From: Protopterus annectens | Taxonomy: Eukaryota; Chordata; Ceratodontiformes; Protopteridae | DNA: 64,000 nucleotides | Direction: 5' to 3' | NCBI RefSeq assembly: GCF_019279795.1 | Contig: NC_056748.1 | Coordinates: forward strand, 611,063,070-611,127,069 | In this document: positions 47,777 through 59,931 of the stretch, in pieces | Numbering within the stretch: position 1 is the stretch's first letter | Layout of the letters: every line of letters begins with the position of its first letter | Notes under the pieces: model-generated | Databases searched by the model: none | Told to the model about the DNA's origin: nothing | Seen by the model: only the letters and a program-made list of their open reading frames with translations | Position numbers and translations under genes: made by a program

Positions 47777-50700
47777 CATGGTCCGATGCAGAAGCAGTTT
47801 TGCGAGTGCAGGTTGGCGTTCTGAAAGTTTCTGAAGTCAGAGTTTCAGACCGAATCAAAGTTGGCTAAGTACCCGTTGGGAATATTTTGGTTTTTCTTGC
47901 CTCAGTATTTAACCGGATGTCAGAAAAAGTGAATAACTGTATTTCTTGTGGGAAACAGATACCTCATAGGGATTACCATACTATGTGTATACCTTGTTTA
48001 GGGCCTGAGCACGACGTTGTTGGATGCCGCTCTTGTGCTAGATTTAACAAACGCACTATTAAGAGAAGGTTAGACTGTGCCAGGTTAGTGTTTGGGAAGC
48101 GTTGTAATTATAAAATGCCGTCGGATGCTCCGGCCGCTTCCAAAAGCGCAAGGACAAAGCAGCGAAGCCTAGAGTGGAAGAACCGACAGTCCCGGACGTC
48201 GGTTCTTTAGAAGGCTCAGTGGAGCCGGAGGTTCTGCCAGGAGTTTCTTTGGAGTCTCAGGGAGAAACTTTACTGTTACAGGATGTGTCCTCTCAGGAAG
48301 TAGGCCAGGCTGAAGGGGCTTCTCAGGTGGCTGTTCGTTCCTCTCTTCCTAAGGTGGTTAGGGCCTCCCTTCTGTTTCCAAGGCTTCTTTAAGAGGCAGG
48401 CCTAGTTTAGCTTCAGTGGGGGTTTCTCCGAGTGTTTCAGGGTCTTTGCCTAAGAAGCATATGCTAAAATGGCAGAGGATTTGATTACTATGATTAGAGG
48501 TTCTATGCCCCTCCTGATAAGAGGCCTAGGGTGGAACCTGAGTTTGAGAGTTTTGAGCAATGTTCGAGGCTTCTGAGTCTTGACTGAAGACTTGCAGGAG
48601 TATCCTCCTTATTCTGATTCTGATGTGGATGATTCTACTCCTTCAGCTTCGCCTCCTGAGGATTTTTCATTTTCAGAGACTCTGCATTCCATGAGGGAGC
48701 ATTTTAAATGGGAAGGTCAAGATTTCTCTGATTCCAGGAAGAGGCTTAGGAAGTATCTTTTAAGAGTCCTAGGGCAGACCCGAAACTGTCTCTCAGGGGC
48801 CTAAAGGTGTGAAGGCTTCTGTTGTTAAAAATCCTGTTCCTCCTGATAAAGAGGCAAGGGCTTTGGATAGATGGGGAAAGAAAGTGTATACTTCTTCCAC
48901 TTTAGCCATGAGGGCGTTGAATTGTCAGTTTCATATGTTAAAATATCAGAATTATCTCCTTTCACAATTGAAGTCTAAGGTGGATGCTCTGGCTGAAGGT
49001 ATTGAGTGTAAAGAGTTGCAGGATTTAGTTCATGTGTCTGAACAGGTGGGTAAGCATTCCTTGCAGTGTGGTTTTGATGCTGTGCAGGCCTCCTCGAGGG
49101 TGGCTGCCACTGGTTCTGTTCTTCGAGGCACGCCTGGTTGAGGGAACAAAATTTAGCTGAGCATGTTAAGACAAGGATTCTGGATGCTCCTTTACAGTCT
49201 GATGTGTTGTTTGGTTCGCCTGTGGAAGCAGTTTTAAAGAAAATGGAGGACAAGGCTAAGTCTATGCAAACTGTTAAGGATTTTTGCAGGTGCAGCCTCC
49301 AGTTTAGTAGAAATTGGCCTACTAAGGGATGGGCGTATCCTGCTTATGATTCCCGCTCTGGGGCTAGGTCTAGGCGTGGTAGAGGCAGAGCTCAAGGTTC
49401 TTTTAGGCCTAGAACAGGGAGTTCACCTGCTCAGACTTCTGGTGAGGGCAGGGGTCAGTCCTTTCAGAAACAGACCCAATGACCTGCCTTTTCAGCTGCC
49501 AGTACATTCTCGCCTGGCAGCACCTTTGGGAGGAAGGCTGTCTCTTTTCAAAGAAAATTGGGATTTAATTACCCAAGACAGATGGGTGCTGGATATCATT
49601 CACCACGGTTACAGGTTTTATTTCCATACCTTGCCTCCTTTCAAAGGCATGCCAGACATTCCTCCTCTACAAAGAACAGAGGCTCACAAGCAAATTTCTC
49701 TGTTGCTCCAAATAGGGGCCATTCAGCCGGTTCCTGTGCCAGAAAGGGGCCTAGGATTTTATTTTCGCCTGTTCCTAGTACCAAAGAAGGGGAACACGTG
49801 GAGACCAATTTTGGATTTATCTATCCTCAACACTTATCTGGACATTCCCAAGTTCAAAATGTTGACGTTACAACATCTTTTACCTCTGCTGGGCAAAGAT
49901 CACTGGATGGTAACTTTAGATCTCAAGGAAGCTTACCTTCATGTGCCTATAAGACTAAGTTGCAGGAAGTATCTGCATTTTCGAGCTGGAAATTCTCATT
50001 ATCAGTTCTCTGCATTGCCCTTTGGCTTATCTACTGCCCAGAGTATTCACAAAGGTTCTGGCTCCAGTGATAGCTTACTTCAGGCTAAAAGGAATTCAAA
50101 TCTATCCTTACTTGGACGACTGCCTGATTCTGGCTCAAGAAAAGGAAGACCTTCTACAGCATTTGGAATATGTGATAGCAGTGCTAAGATGCCTAGGGTA
50201 TTCTGTGAACGAAATAAAGTCCAGTCTAGTACCCTCTCAAGACATGTGCTTTCTGGGTGTGAGACTGAATACAGCAGCCCAGATGGCCTTTTTAACCCCG
50301 GACAAACAAAAGAATCTTTCCAGTTACTTCCATCAACTATCTCTTCAGTCCGGGCTGACTGCAAGGACAGTCCTTCAAGCCTTAGGGTTCATGGCATCTT
50401 GTATTCTGGTGCTTCCCAATGCCAAACTGCATATGAGGAAGCTGCAATGGTATCTCAAAAATGTGTGGACACAGCACTGCCAGGATTTGGACACTGCCAT
50501 TCAAATAATAACTTGCATTCAAAAGGAATTTTTGTGGTGGGCTCAGGAATGTCACCTAAACAAGGGACTCTCTGTGACCCGGCCAGAGGCGAGTCAGATT
50601 CTAACGACAGATGCCTCAGACATTGCTTGGGGAGCTCATCTAAATGGAAAGTGGATACAAGACAAGTGGCCTGCCAGACTACAGCATCTACATATCAACA

Positions 50701-52451
50701 TGAAAGAGATGTTAGCAGTCCAGTTTGCATTAATGGCTTTCAAGGAGTTACTTCTTCCAGGGCAGGTGTTGATTCTAACAGACAACACAACTGTCATGTG
50801 GTACATCAACAAACAAGGGGGAACACATTCTTACCCATTGTGCAGGCAAGCAATGATTTTATGGGAGACTGCGCTCAGCTTGCAACTAACTCTTCAGGCA
50901 AGGTTTCTGCCGGGAGCACAGAACTCCTTAGCAGATGTGTTAAGCAGACAAATCATGGATCCCCACGAGTGGAAACACCATCTTCATGTATTTCAAAAAT
51001 TGACAGTGTCATGGGGAACTCCAGACATAGATCTGTTCGCTTCTCCACTAAACCACCAGCTGCCACAGTTTTGCACAAAGAGGTTTCATCACACAGCTTG
51101 GAAAGTGGATGCTCTTTCTTTCAGTTGGAAAAATCTTCATGTGTATGCTTTTCCACCTCTGCCTCTTCTCCCAAAGGTGCTTCTAAAGGTCAGACAAGAC
51201 AAGCCAAGGATGATTTTAATAGCTCCAGATTGGCCTCGGCAGCACTGGTACCCATTACTGAGGAGTCTGGTAAGGAAGCCTCCATGGCCTTTACCCCTGA
51301 TTCCACACCTGTTGTCTCAGAGGGACGGTCACCTGCTCAATGTCAAGCTTCACTCTCTTCATCTAACAGCCTGGCATATTCTGTTTTGAAGGACAGCAGG
51401 TCTCAACTTCCTCAACAAGTTTTAAATGTGATTATGGAAGCCAGAAGACCTAGTACAAGGAAAGTGTACATGAAAAATGGAAGAGATTTTTATGTTGGAC
51501 TGCAGCAAAGAATTTGGAGATTTCTGAGCCTAATTTGAGTGTGGCTCTTCAATATCTTACTGAGTTATTGGACAAAGGTTTGTCTTTCTCTTCCATTAAG
51601 ATTCATGCTGCAGCAATTTCAGCTCACTATGATTGTGACCCACCATTGTTTTCACATCCTTTGTTCAAGCAATTTCTTAGAGGGCAAAGAATATAAGGCC
51701 CCATGTAGTGCTCCTACTCCTGCTAGGGATCTCAATTTTGTGTTGTAAAAACTTACTCTACAATCTTTTGAGCCTCAAGGCTACTGCTGAATTGAAATAC
51801 TTGTCATGGAAGACTGCTTTTTTGTTGGCCATTACTTCTGCAAGAAGGGTTTCTGAGTTGCGGGCCCTTATGGCGGTTGAGCCTTTTGATTTTCATAAGG
51901 ATAGGGTATCATTACGTACTAATCCTTCCTTTATGCCTAAGGTGGTTTCTAGTGTGGCTTTAAACCAAACTATTCATTTGCCTACTTTTATGCAGATCCC
52001 CAGAATAAAGGGGAAAAGATTTTGCACACTTTAGATGTACACAGGCAATTGCGTTATTATTTAAGCAGGACTAAGGATTTTAGGCAGTCTCAGCAGTTGT
52101 TTGTTTCTTTTGCTTTGAGTTCGCAGGGCAAGCCTGTGTCAAAACAAACTATTTCTAGGTGGATTGGGTTTTGCATTGCATTTTGTTATTCCCATCATGG
52201 CAAGGAGATTCCAGCTGGGATTAGGCCTCATTCCACTAGGGCTACTGCCACTTCAACAGCATTTCTTAGGGGTGGCAACTAAGGATATTTTGGAGGCAGC
52301 TACTTGGAGTTCAGTGCATACTTTCTCTAAGCATTATCACCTTCCTCTCTACTCTAAGTCTAGGGCTGGTTTTGCCACAGCTATTTTGCAAGGCATGTTG
52401 TCAGCTCCTGCTTCCTTATGATTTGCCAGCCTCCCTTACCTCTGCTTTGGG

Positions 52452-52555
52452 ATTCTACCCAATAGTTAGGACTGCAGCAATGTGGAATGAAGAACATAGT
52501 ACAGTTTTGTACCTACCATAAATGTAGATGTTCGAGGATCCACATTGCTGCAGTC
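52452..52555 (+). repeat. DIRS-1 internal complementary region
   Basis: CAATAGTTAGGACTGCAGC then TGAAGAACAT is complementary to the left end. AGTACAGTTTTGTACCTACC to GCTGCAGTCC is complementary to the right end. In DIRS elements this region guides formation of the circular intermediate. Confidence 0.9.
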
Positions 52556-52727
52556 CAATTTACCCTCCCTCCTTCCCCTCTGTGTTTAGGGGTGGTTGTG
52601 TAGGTGAGGTTGTATTCTGGTATTTTTGTATATATTGTACATATTTTTGGTGCAGGTATGTTTGGAGTTTTTGGTTTTGGCCTTGTCTTTTTAGGGTCTT
52701 CTGATATCTGGGGCAAGAAAAGACTGA

Positions 52728-52911
52728 GGATATGACGTCGGTCATGCGCATTAGTACCCTGACGTACTGACGTCAGTCTAATGCGCCTTGACCGACGTCA
52801 GCCATATACTTTGGTATTCGGGCCGACTGGACAGCGGACTACCCAATAGTTAGGACTGCAGCAATGTGGATCCTCGAACATCTACATTTATGGTAGGTAC
52901 AAAACTGTACT
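52728..52911 (+). repeat. DIRS-1 right inverted terminal repeat
   Basis: It ends TGGTAGGTACAAAACTGTAC. Its inner part pairs with 47,620-47,776. Confidence 0.92.
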
Positions 52912-54051
52912 TTCTGTTCAAGCAGCTTTATTTTATACAAACACACATCAGTGTAGAAGTTTATGGACTTAAGTTAGTAACTTGTAAACTTAACAACTGC
53001 GATCATGCATGCTGACTTTCTGGCTGCTCTTTCAAAATGGCAGTAGGGATTGCATGTGTTTGGAATTTTATACTTGCACGTACAGTCTTTAACATGCTTA
53101 AAGACGCAGCACACACCTCATACACTGATATTCACATAACATAGTATCAAAACAAAAAAGCTTACTGAAGTCCCTAGGGGTACCTCTAAAGGCACATATG
53201 ACAAGATCAGTGGCTTCTGTTGTTTAGGAATGTCTCTGAGAATAAGGTCTGTGCAGCTGCTTACATGCTCCATTCTGTTTACTTTTTTCCCCAACATGGT
53301 AATCTTTTACTTCTTACCATGTCCAGCATGCCCCTCTTGGAGCTATCCCAGATTTCCACTGATCTTGCAGGTGATGGCAAACTTTTGCTTGAAACAGTGA
53401 TCTTTTGACATTGCTCCTAGTATTAAAATACTTGTGTGAAGTGCTTGCCATAACTTTGCATCTTTGAGAAAACACTGGCAGCAAAATTGATCCTGCCTTC
53501 CCATTTTTTCTATATGTAGCTGTGCCTCTCAGTGGGCATGTAAAGCAGAGTTGTATTTTTGTTTCTGTTGCATCCTAGGAGTTTGAGCCATCACCCAGGA
53601 CTGGTTGCTGCTGCTGTGAAGCAAGTGGGTAGTTTTGTAACTGGGGGTGGGGGGGTGATGGGACTGAGCTGAGAATGCAAAGCATGGGCAATAGTTATAA
53701 ATATAGATGTAGGTACCACTGTTCATTTGAAAGTACAAGGTTATGATGAGTAGCTTATGCATTTGTTTCTAAGCTATGCGTTTTTAGCAATTGCACCTCA
53801 GTTTGTATGTTTACTTTTAGGAAAAATGAATTGTAATGTACAGAATCGTAGTTTAATAGATGTAATTTGTGCAAGGGAGTATTGCATTCATATCACAGCT
53901 ACACATGCTCAAGAAAATATATAGTAAGAAGTTTGCATGTTGGTCTTCATCAAGTTTTGGAGGAAAGTATGATTTGTGTAGAAGAGGCCTAATATGTTTG
54001 TGTTATTTAACACTGCATTATTTGGTAACTATTTATTTTTTTCTCCATCAG
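52912..54051 (+). other. ZFAND4 intron
   Basis: No open frame of note. It ends in a good polypyrimidine tract and acceptor (TTTTTTTCTCCATCAG) at 54,051. Confidence 0.6.
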
Positions 54052-54325
54052 CTCTAGATCTCCTGGGCACTAGAACTGGATTTTTATGTTCCAGCTTTTT
54101 AACTACTGTGGAAGACAACTTAAGTGCAAAATTCCAATGTGATGGCAAATGGGAAGGAGCCCCCTTTCTTTAATAAGGATAAAGTGGAATCTTTTCATTA
54201 CAAGCTGCCATTTTATGAAAGTATGGAACTTTTTATTGAAACACTTACAGGAACATCCTTTGAACTGAGGGTATCTCCATTTGACACAATCATTTCTGTG
54301 AAGGTGAAAATTCAAAGACTGGAAG
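54052..54325 (+). CDS. ZFAND4: ZFAND4 first coding exon (ubiquitin-like domain start); coding from 54,142
   Basis: The exon runs from acceptor TTCTCCATCAG (54,051) to donor GGAAG|GTATTT (54,325). ATG at 54,142 is preceded by an in-frame TAA at 54,121 within the exon. It opens 61 codons and the first base of the next, so the donor is phase 1. The protein starts MANGKEPPFFNKDKV, the recognisable N-terminus of ZFAND4 (AN1-type zinc finger and ubiquitin domain protein). The ubiquitin-like fold begins at residue 28 (MELFIETLTGTSFELRVSPF), with DTIISVKVKIQRLEG matching ubiquitin around its first helix. Later exons (rest of the ubiquitin fold, AN1 finger) lie outside the window. The cellular role of ZFAND4 is not well established. 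Bases 54,052-54,141 are 5-prime UTR. The exon appears undamaged. Confidence 0.92.
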
Positions 54326-54399
54326 GTATTTAGTGTGTTTGACCTGCATTTTTTTTTTTTTTTTTTTTTGCCTTCATTTAACTAAGTGGTATTTGCCTG

Positions 54400-54595
54400 A
54401 TGTTCTTGGTGTTTCACTGTTGCAGTCATCACATTTGGGTTTATCTGCCTGCAGGTCCCCTCAGCCGGCCTGAATACCAGAGTCTTTGGATTTCTGTGTT
54501 GGATGCTCTCTCTTCTTCCATGATGTCAGGTCATCCTGGGTATAAAACATGCAGTCGACACCATTACATCAGTCTTTCTTGCCGTGTGGTGCCTG
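54400..54595 (+). repeat. DIRS-2 left inverted terminal repeat
   Basis: Starts ATGTTCTTGGTGTTTCACTG and carries GATGTCAGGTCATCC and a TATAAAA box. It is complementary to 59,725-59,905. Confidence 0.88.
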
Positions 54596-57500
54596 AAGCC
54601 AAAGCAGTTCGCAAGTGCCTGTCGGTAGTATCCTGAATTTTTCGTTTTCGAGTTTCAGACCCGAAGTCTTCAAAAAAGAGAAGTACCCTGTTGGGGATCC
54701 TTTTTTCTTGCTCTAACTGATGTCAATTAAAGTTAACAATTGTCTTACCTGTGGAAAGCAAATACTTCATAGAGATTTGCATTTGTACTGCTTCCCTTTA
54801 GGCCCAGACCACGATGTCCGTCGCTGTCGGTTTTGTGCCTTGTTCAACGCCCGAACTATTCGTCGTCAGGCTATTTTTGCAGCCAGTTACTTTAATACTC
54901 TATCTGTGTACTCCGAAATGACTTCGTTAAGCCGTCCGATCTTCAAGAAAAAAGTAAGGATAAAGACAGAGACAGACTGCATAGGTCCAAAACTGCCGAC
55001 AACGCTTCCATTAGGCTAGTTGCCATTCCGCCGGTACTCGGTGAGGTTCTTTCGCAGTCCCTGATACCTGCTACTTCAGATTTGCAGGCCTCTACTGAGA
55101 CGCATTTGGAGTCCAGTATGCCACGCGGTGCTTCTTAGACTATGGAACCTGCGGATGTCTACTTTGGATGGGTCCGGAGCTGCTGTGCAGGCACTGGCTT
55201 CTAAGGGGTGTATTCAGGCCTACGGACATTCATATTGAACTGACGCCATCATTTTCATCCAGGCCAAAAACTCGCACTATGCCTAGAAAACCAATAACCG
55301 AACCGCAGGCTCGGGCCCAAATGCCTCAAAAACAAATGTTTAAAATGGCTGAAGACCTTATTACCTTAATTAGGGGAAGCCAGCCTTCCCCCTCTGAGAC
55401 CTAGAACTGATTTTCTTTCTGCTGCTTCTGATCAGGAATCTGATATTTCTGCTCCTGATTACCAGGATTTGCCCGTATCTACTTATGAGGATTCTGATGC
55501 AGGGGATTCCATTCTCTCTACTTCTCCTCCAGAAGATCTTTCTTTCGGTGAAACCTTGCATACTCTTAGGGAGCATTTCTGCTTGGAAAGCCAGGATTAC
55601 TGAGTCCAAATAGAGACTTGGGGAATTGTTACTCCTGCCTCAACACAGGCCTTTAGCTACCCCTGCTGTTCTGGACATTGTAGATGATGCTTTCTTGGAA
55701 TCGGAATCTAGCCTTACCTCAAACACTTCACCTCCAGCTCCCAGAAAACCTGACCGGTATTGGAGTACCTGACTCTCAAGTTTCTTTTCAAAAATCCTTC
55801 TGCGGATCTTGAGACCATTTCCCAAGGACCAAAAGACATTAAGGCTACTGCTGTCAAAAATCCTACCCCTTCTGATAGGGATTCTAGAGATTTAGACAGA
55901 TGGGTTAAGAAGGTGATTCTGCTACTTTGGCCATCAGAGCTTTAAATTACCAGTTTTATATGTTAAAGTATCAGCAGCATATTATGGGACTACTTAAACA
56001 GAAAGTGATGATTCCTGACACTGCTGAACACAAAGAATTGCAAGATTTACTGCATTCTGCAGAACAACTTGGTAAACATACTTTGCAATGTGGTTTTGAC
56101 ACTTTAGAAGCATTTTGCAGGGCTGCTGTCACTGGGTCTGTACTTAGAAGGCATGCTTGGCTTAAGGAACAAAACTTGCCAGATCATGTTAAAGCTAAAT
56201 TACTGGATGCTTCATTAAACCATGACCGTCATTTTGGCAACAAAGCAGAAGTCCCCAAAAGGATGGAGGAAAAACCTAAATCTATGCAAATTGTTAGATT
56301 TCCTACAAGTACAGCCTCCCAGATTCAGTAGGCATTGGCCTTCAAAGAACTGGTCCTTTCTAGTCCCTTCCAGGCCTTCTCGGTCCAAACTCAGGAACAG
56401 CAGACCACCTAGGCTACAGTCTCAGGCTACGCACAGACCTACGCAGTAGGGGGCTCCCACTTCCAAAGCAGGGAGTAGTAAACCCACTCCTCCTATGGAA
56501 AAATGGCACAATGACTTAACCTTAACCCTTCCAAGCCCTGCTCAACTACCTGCTCTCTTAGGAGGAAAGCTCGCCCTGCATGCAAAAAACTGGGAACTCC
56601 TTACTCGAGACAAATGTTTTTTGAACAGTTTTCTGTATCGTAGAATACAGAGTCCACTTCCACTCACTCCAAACCCCAAGTGGATGGCCAGACCTCCCCC
56701 CAAATCAGTGGGTGGAGGCCCCAAAACAAATGCAGTCTCTTCTCAGTATCAGGGCTACTCAGCCTGTCCCAGCAGAGCAAAGGGGACAAGGTTTTTATTA
56801 AAGATTGTTCCTGGTTCCCAGAAAAGATAACTCCTGGCATCCTATCTTGGACCTGTCTATTCTCAGCACCTATCTGGTGGTTCCAAAATTCAAAATGCTA
56901 ACTCTTCAACAGCTTCTTCCTATGCTAGCCAAGGATGCCTGGCTGGCAACCCTAGACTTGAAGCTTACCTGTACATCCCAGTAAGGGAATCCTGCAGACA
57001 ATACTTATGTTTCAAGGCGAGCTTCATCCACTGTCAGTTCTCTGCACTTCCCTTTGTGAATATCTTGGGCGCAGTAGATAAGCCAAAGTGCCTAGCTCCA
57101 GCCATTGCAGTTTGCCAGCAGAGAAATATTCTGATTTACCCATACTTGGACGATTGCCTGATTCAGACAGAAAGTCAGGACTTGCTATTACAACACCTGG
57201 AATTTGTAAAGAGACTTCTAAACTCACTGGTGTACACAATCAACAAGAAAAAATCACACCTAGTACCCTGCCAACAGATTTGTATTCTTGGGAGCAGGCT
57301 TGAACACAACTTCCCAGATGACATTCATCACTCCGGAGAAACAAGTTTATTTGACAACCTACTTCAACTTACTGGCCACAAAAATCCAGCTATCTGCAAG
57401 GAAAATCCTGCAAGCCCTGGGGTTCATGGCCTCTTGCATTCGGTTAATTCCATATGCAAGACTGCATATGAGGAAACTTCAATGGTGTCTAAAAAGTTTA

Positions 57501-59461
57501 TGGTGTCAACATTCTCAGGACCTGGAAACAATGATCGCTATAATTCCTTGTCTAAGGGCAGAGTTCTTTGGTGGGCCAAACAAGGGACTCCCTTTCACTC
57601 TACCCCCTGCCACCCAAACTCTAACAGATGCATCAGACTATGCATGGGGGGCTCACATGGCAGTGCAGTGCATTCAGGGCAAATGGAACCCAAAACAGAT
57701 GTACCTGCATATCAGTCAAATCAAAAAGAAATATTAGCTGGTACAGAATGCTCTGACAGCCTTCAAATACCTTATTCTTCCAGGACAGCTATTGATAAAG
57801 ACAGACGACACCACAGTTATGTGGTACATAAACAAGCAGGGGGGCCATTCCTACCCACTCTACAGACTAGCCATGGCTCTGTGGAACACTGCCTTGAGCT
57901 ACCAAGTGAACCTGCAATCTCAATTCCTGCCAGGCGAACTAAATTCACTGGCAGACTACTTGAGCAGAAATCTCATAGACCCACACGAATGGAAACTGGA
58001 ACCCAAATATTCAAGCTCTTGAACAAATGGACACCAGAGGTAGGTCTGTTTGCCTCCCTTCAGAACTACCAGTTGCACAAATTCTGCACCAGAACTCCCC
58101 ACAGTCAAGCTTTGGAAAGTAGATGGCCCTGTCCTTGACCTGGGAAAGCCTCCCAATTTATGCCTTTCCCCCTCTGCCTCTCCTCTCGAACGTTCTACTA
58201 AAGATCAAACAGGACAAGCCAAGGGCAATACCGATTGCCCCAGGCTGGCCACGCCAGCACTTGGTACCCCCTTTTGTGCAGTCTGACACTGCTGCAACCA
58301 TGGCACCAGCCTTAGACCCCTTCCCTGCTGTCCCAGCAGGTGGGCCACATTCTGTACCCTCCGCTTCAAACCCTGAACCTTGCAGCCTGGTTTGTTCCCT
58401 GAGCCCACCTCTAGCAATCCTCAGTAAGCAGGTGCTGGATGTCATTCTTGAGGCAAGGAGGCCTAGTACTAGAAAATCCTATTCAGAAAAGTGGAAGAGA
58501 TACTGTTCCTGGAGCCAGGCTCGGGGGATGGGCACAACAGTGCCCAGCTTACTTCATATTTTAGATTAGATTATTTAACAGAAATGCTCCACAAGGGCCT
58601 ATCTTTCTTTTCGATTAAGATTCATGCATCTGCCATTTCAACACATTATAATACCAAGCTTACCCCTCTTCTCTCATCCCCTGCTAAAACAATTCCTTAG
58701 AGGGGCCACAAATTGAAGACCCCCCCCCCTCCAGCCTGGGACCTTAACTTTGTATTGGAAAAACTCACCCACCCCCCCTTTTGAACTAGCTGCTACAGCA
58801 GAGATGAAATTCCTTTCTTGGAAAACAGCCTTACTTCTAGCCATCACTTCAGCAAGAAGAGTGTCTGAACTGCAGGCCCTCGTGGCAGTGGGAACCCTTC
58901 ATGATCTTCCATGCCGACAGGGTTTCCCTCAGAACTAATCCATCCTTTATGCCCAAGGTGGTGTCAAGTGTGGTTCTAAACCAGTCCATTCATTTGCCTA
59001 TGTTTTTCCCTAATCCTCAAAATAAGGAGGAAAGGATACTGCATTCTCTGAACGTGCACAGATAGCTTAGATTCTATTTGGACAGAATTAGGCTTCTCAG
59101 AAAATCTGACCAGCTGCTAGTTAGCTTTGCTGCAGAGGCAGAGGGGAAGGTCATTTCAAAGCAAACCATTGCCAAATGGATAGCCCATTGCATCCATTTC
59201 TGCTACAAGCACCATGGAAAACCTACCCCACGGGGGATAATATCACATTCCACCAGTGCTGCATCTATCTCTGTGGCATTTCTCAGAGGAGTCTCTACCA
59301 GGGACATACTGGAAGCTGCTACCTGGAGCTCTGTGCACTTTCACCAAGCGTTACTACCCGTCTGTCCTTTCTAAATCCAGAGCTAGATTTGCCACGCAGT
59401 TTTACATGGCCTTATTGCAAGCCCTAATGCTCTTGAACTGCCTCCACCCTTCCTTAGCTTT

Positions 59462-59572
59462 GGGAATCGACCCAAATGTGATGAATGCAACAGTGTAACA
59501 CTAAGAACATGGTACAGTTGTGTACACTTACCATCAATGTAGATGTTAGAGTGTATTCACTGTTGCACTCCT
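59462..59572 (+). repeat. DIRS-2 internal complementary region
   Basis: CCCAAATGTGATGAATGCAA and CACTAAGAACAT pair with the left end. GTACAGTTGTGTACACTTAC and following pair with the right end. Confidence 0.85.
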
Positions 59573-59724
59573 GGTTACTCTCCCTCCAGCCCCCTGATTT
59601 CTATTGGCTCTACCTTTCCTTCTTGTTTAGCATATATTATATCTTGTGTATTTGCTTTTTGCTGGGGGTGTTGCATACCATATAATTGCTTCCTGTTGTG
59701 GGGGCACCTGACATCTAGGGCAAC

Positions 59725-59931
59725 AAAAACTGATGTAATGGCATCAGCTGCATGTTTTATATCCCTGACGACCTGACGTCATGGAAGAAGTGACTGCATC
59801 CGACACAGAGATCCGAAGACTCTGCTATTCAGGCTAGCTGAGAGCTACCAGGCAGATAACCCAAATGTGATGACTGCAACAGTGAAAACACTCAAACATC
59901 TACATTTATGGTAAGTGTACACAACTGTACT
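59725..59931 (+). repeat. DIRS-2 right inverted terminal repeat
   Basis: Contains CCTGACGTCATGGAAGAAG and ends GGTAAGTGTACACAACTGTAC. CR1 sequence follows immediately. Confidence 0.88.

Larger units (their letters stand above)
47608..52911 (+). mobile_element. DIRS retrotransposon (DIRS-1), young, broken
   Basis: Inverted terminal repeats bracket a plus-strand body. A gag-like region lies at about 47.9-49.5 kb, including a cysteine-rich start and the ALDRWGKKVYTSS block. An RT/RNase H region lies at about 49.5-51.4 kb and a tyrosine recombinase region at about 51.4-52.4 kb. An internal complementary region at 52,452-52,555 carries the complements of both outer ends, which is the DIRS hallmark. 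There is no LTR. The two terminal repeats read as identical over about 150 bp, so the insertion is young. Reading frames are partly open but broken in roughly half a dozen places. It lies in the sense orientation of ZFAND4, in its intron. Confidence 0.93.
54400..59931 (+). mobile_element. DIRS retrotransposon (DIRS-2), older, broken
   Basis: Same plan as DIRS-1. The left inverted terminal repeat is at 54,400-54,595. The gag-like region lies at about 54.7-56.5 kb, the RT/RNase H region at about 56.5-58.1 kb and the tyrosine recombinase region at about 58.4-59.4 kb. The internal complementary region is at 59,462-59,572 and the right inverted repeat at 59,725-59,931. The terminal repeats differ at many positions (roughly 15 percent by eye), so this copy is clearly older than DIRS-1. 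It is broken in about a dozen or more places. It starts only 74 bp past the ZFAND4 exon donor and has the same orientation as the gene. Confidence 0.92.

Noticed and set aside
50080-50364. Minus-strand open frame within DIRS-1
   Set aside because: Antisense of the DIRS RT/RNase H region; no independent support.
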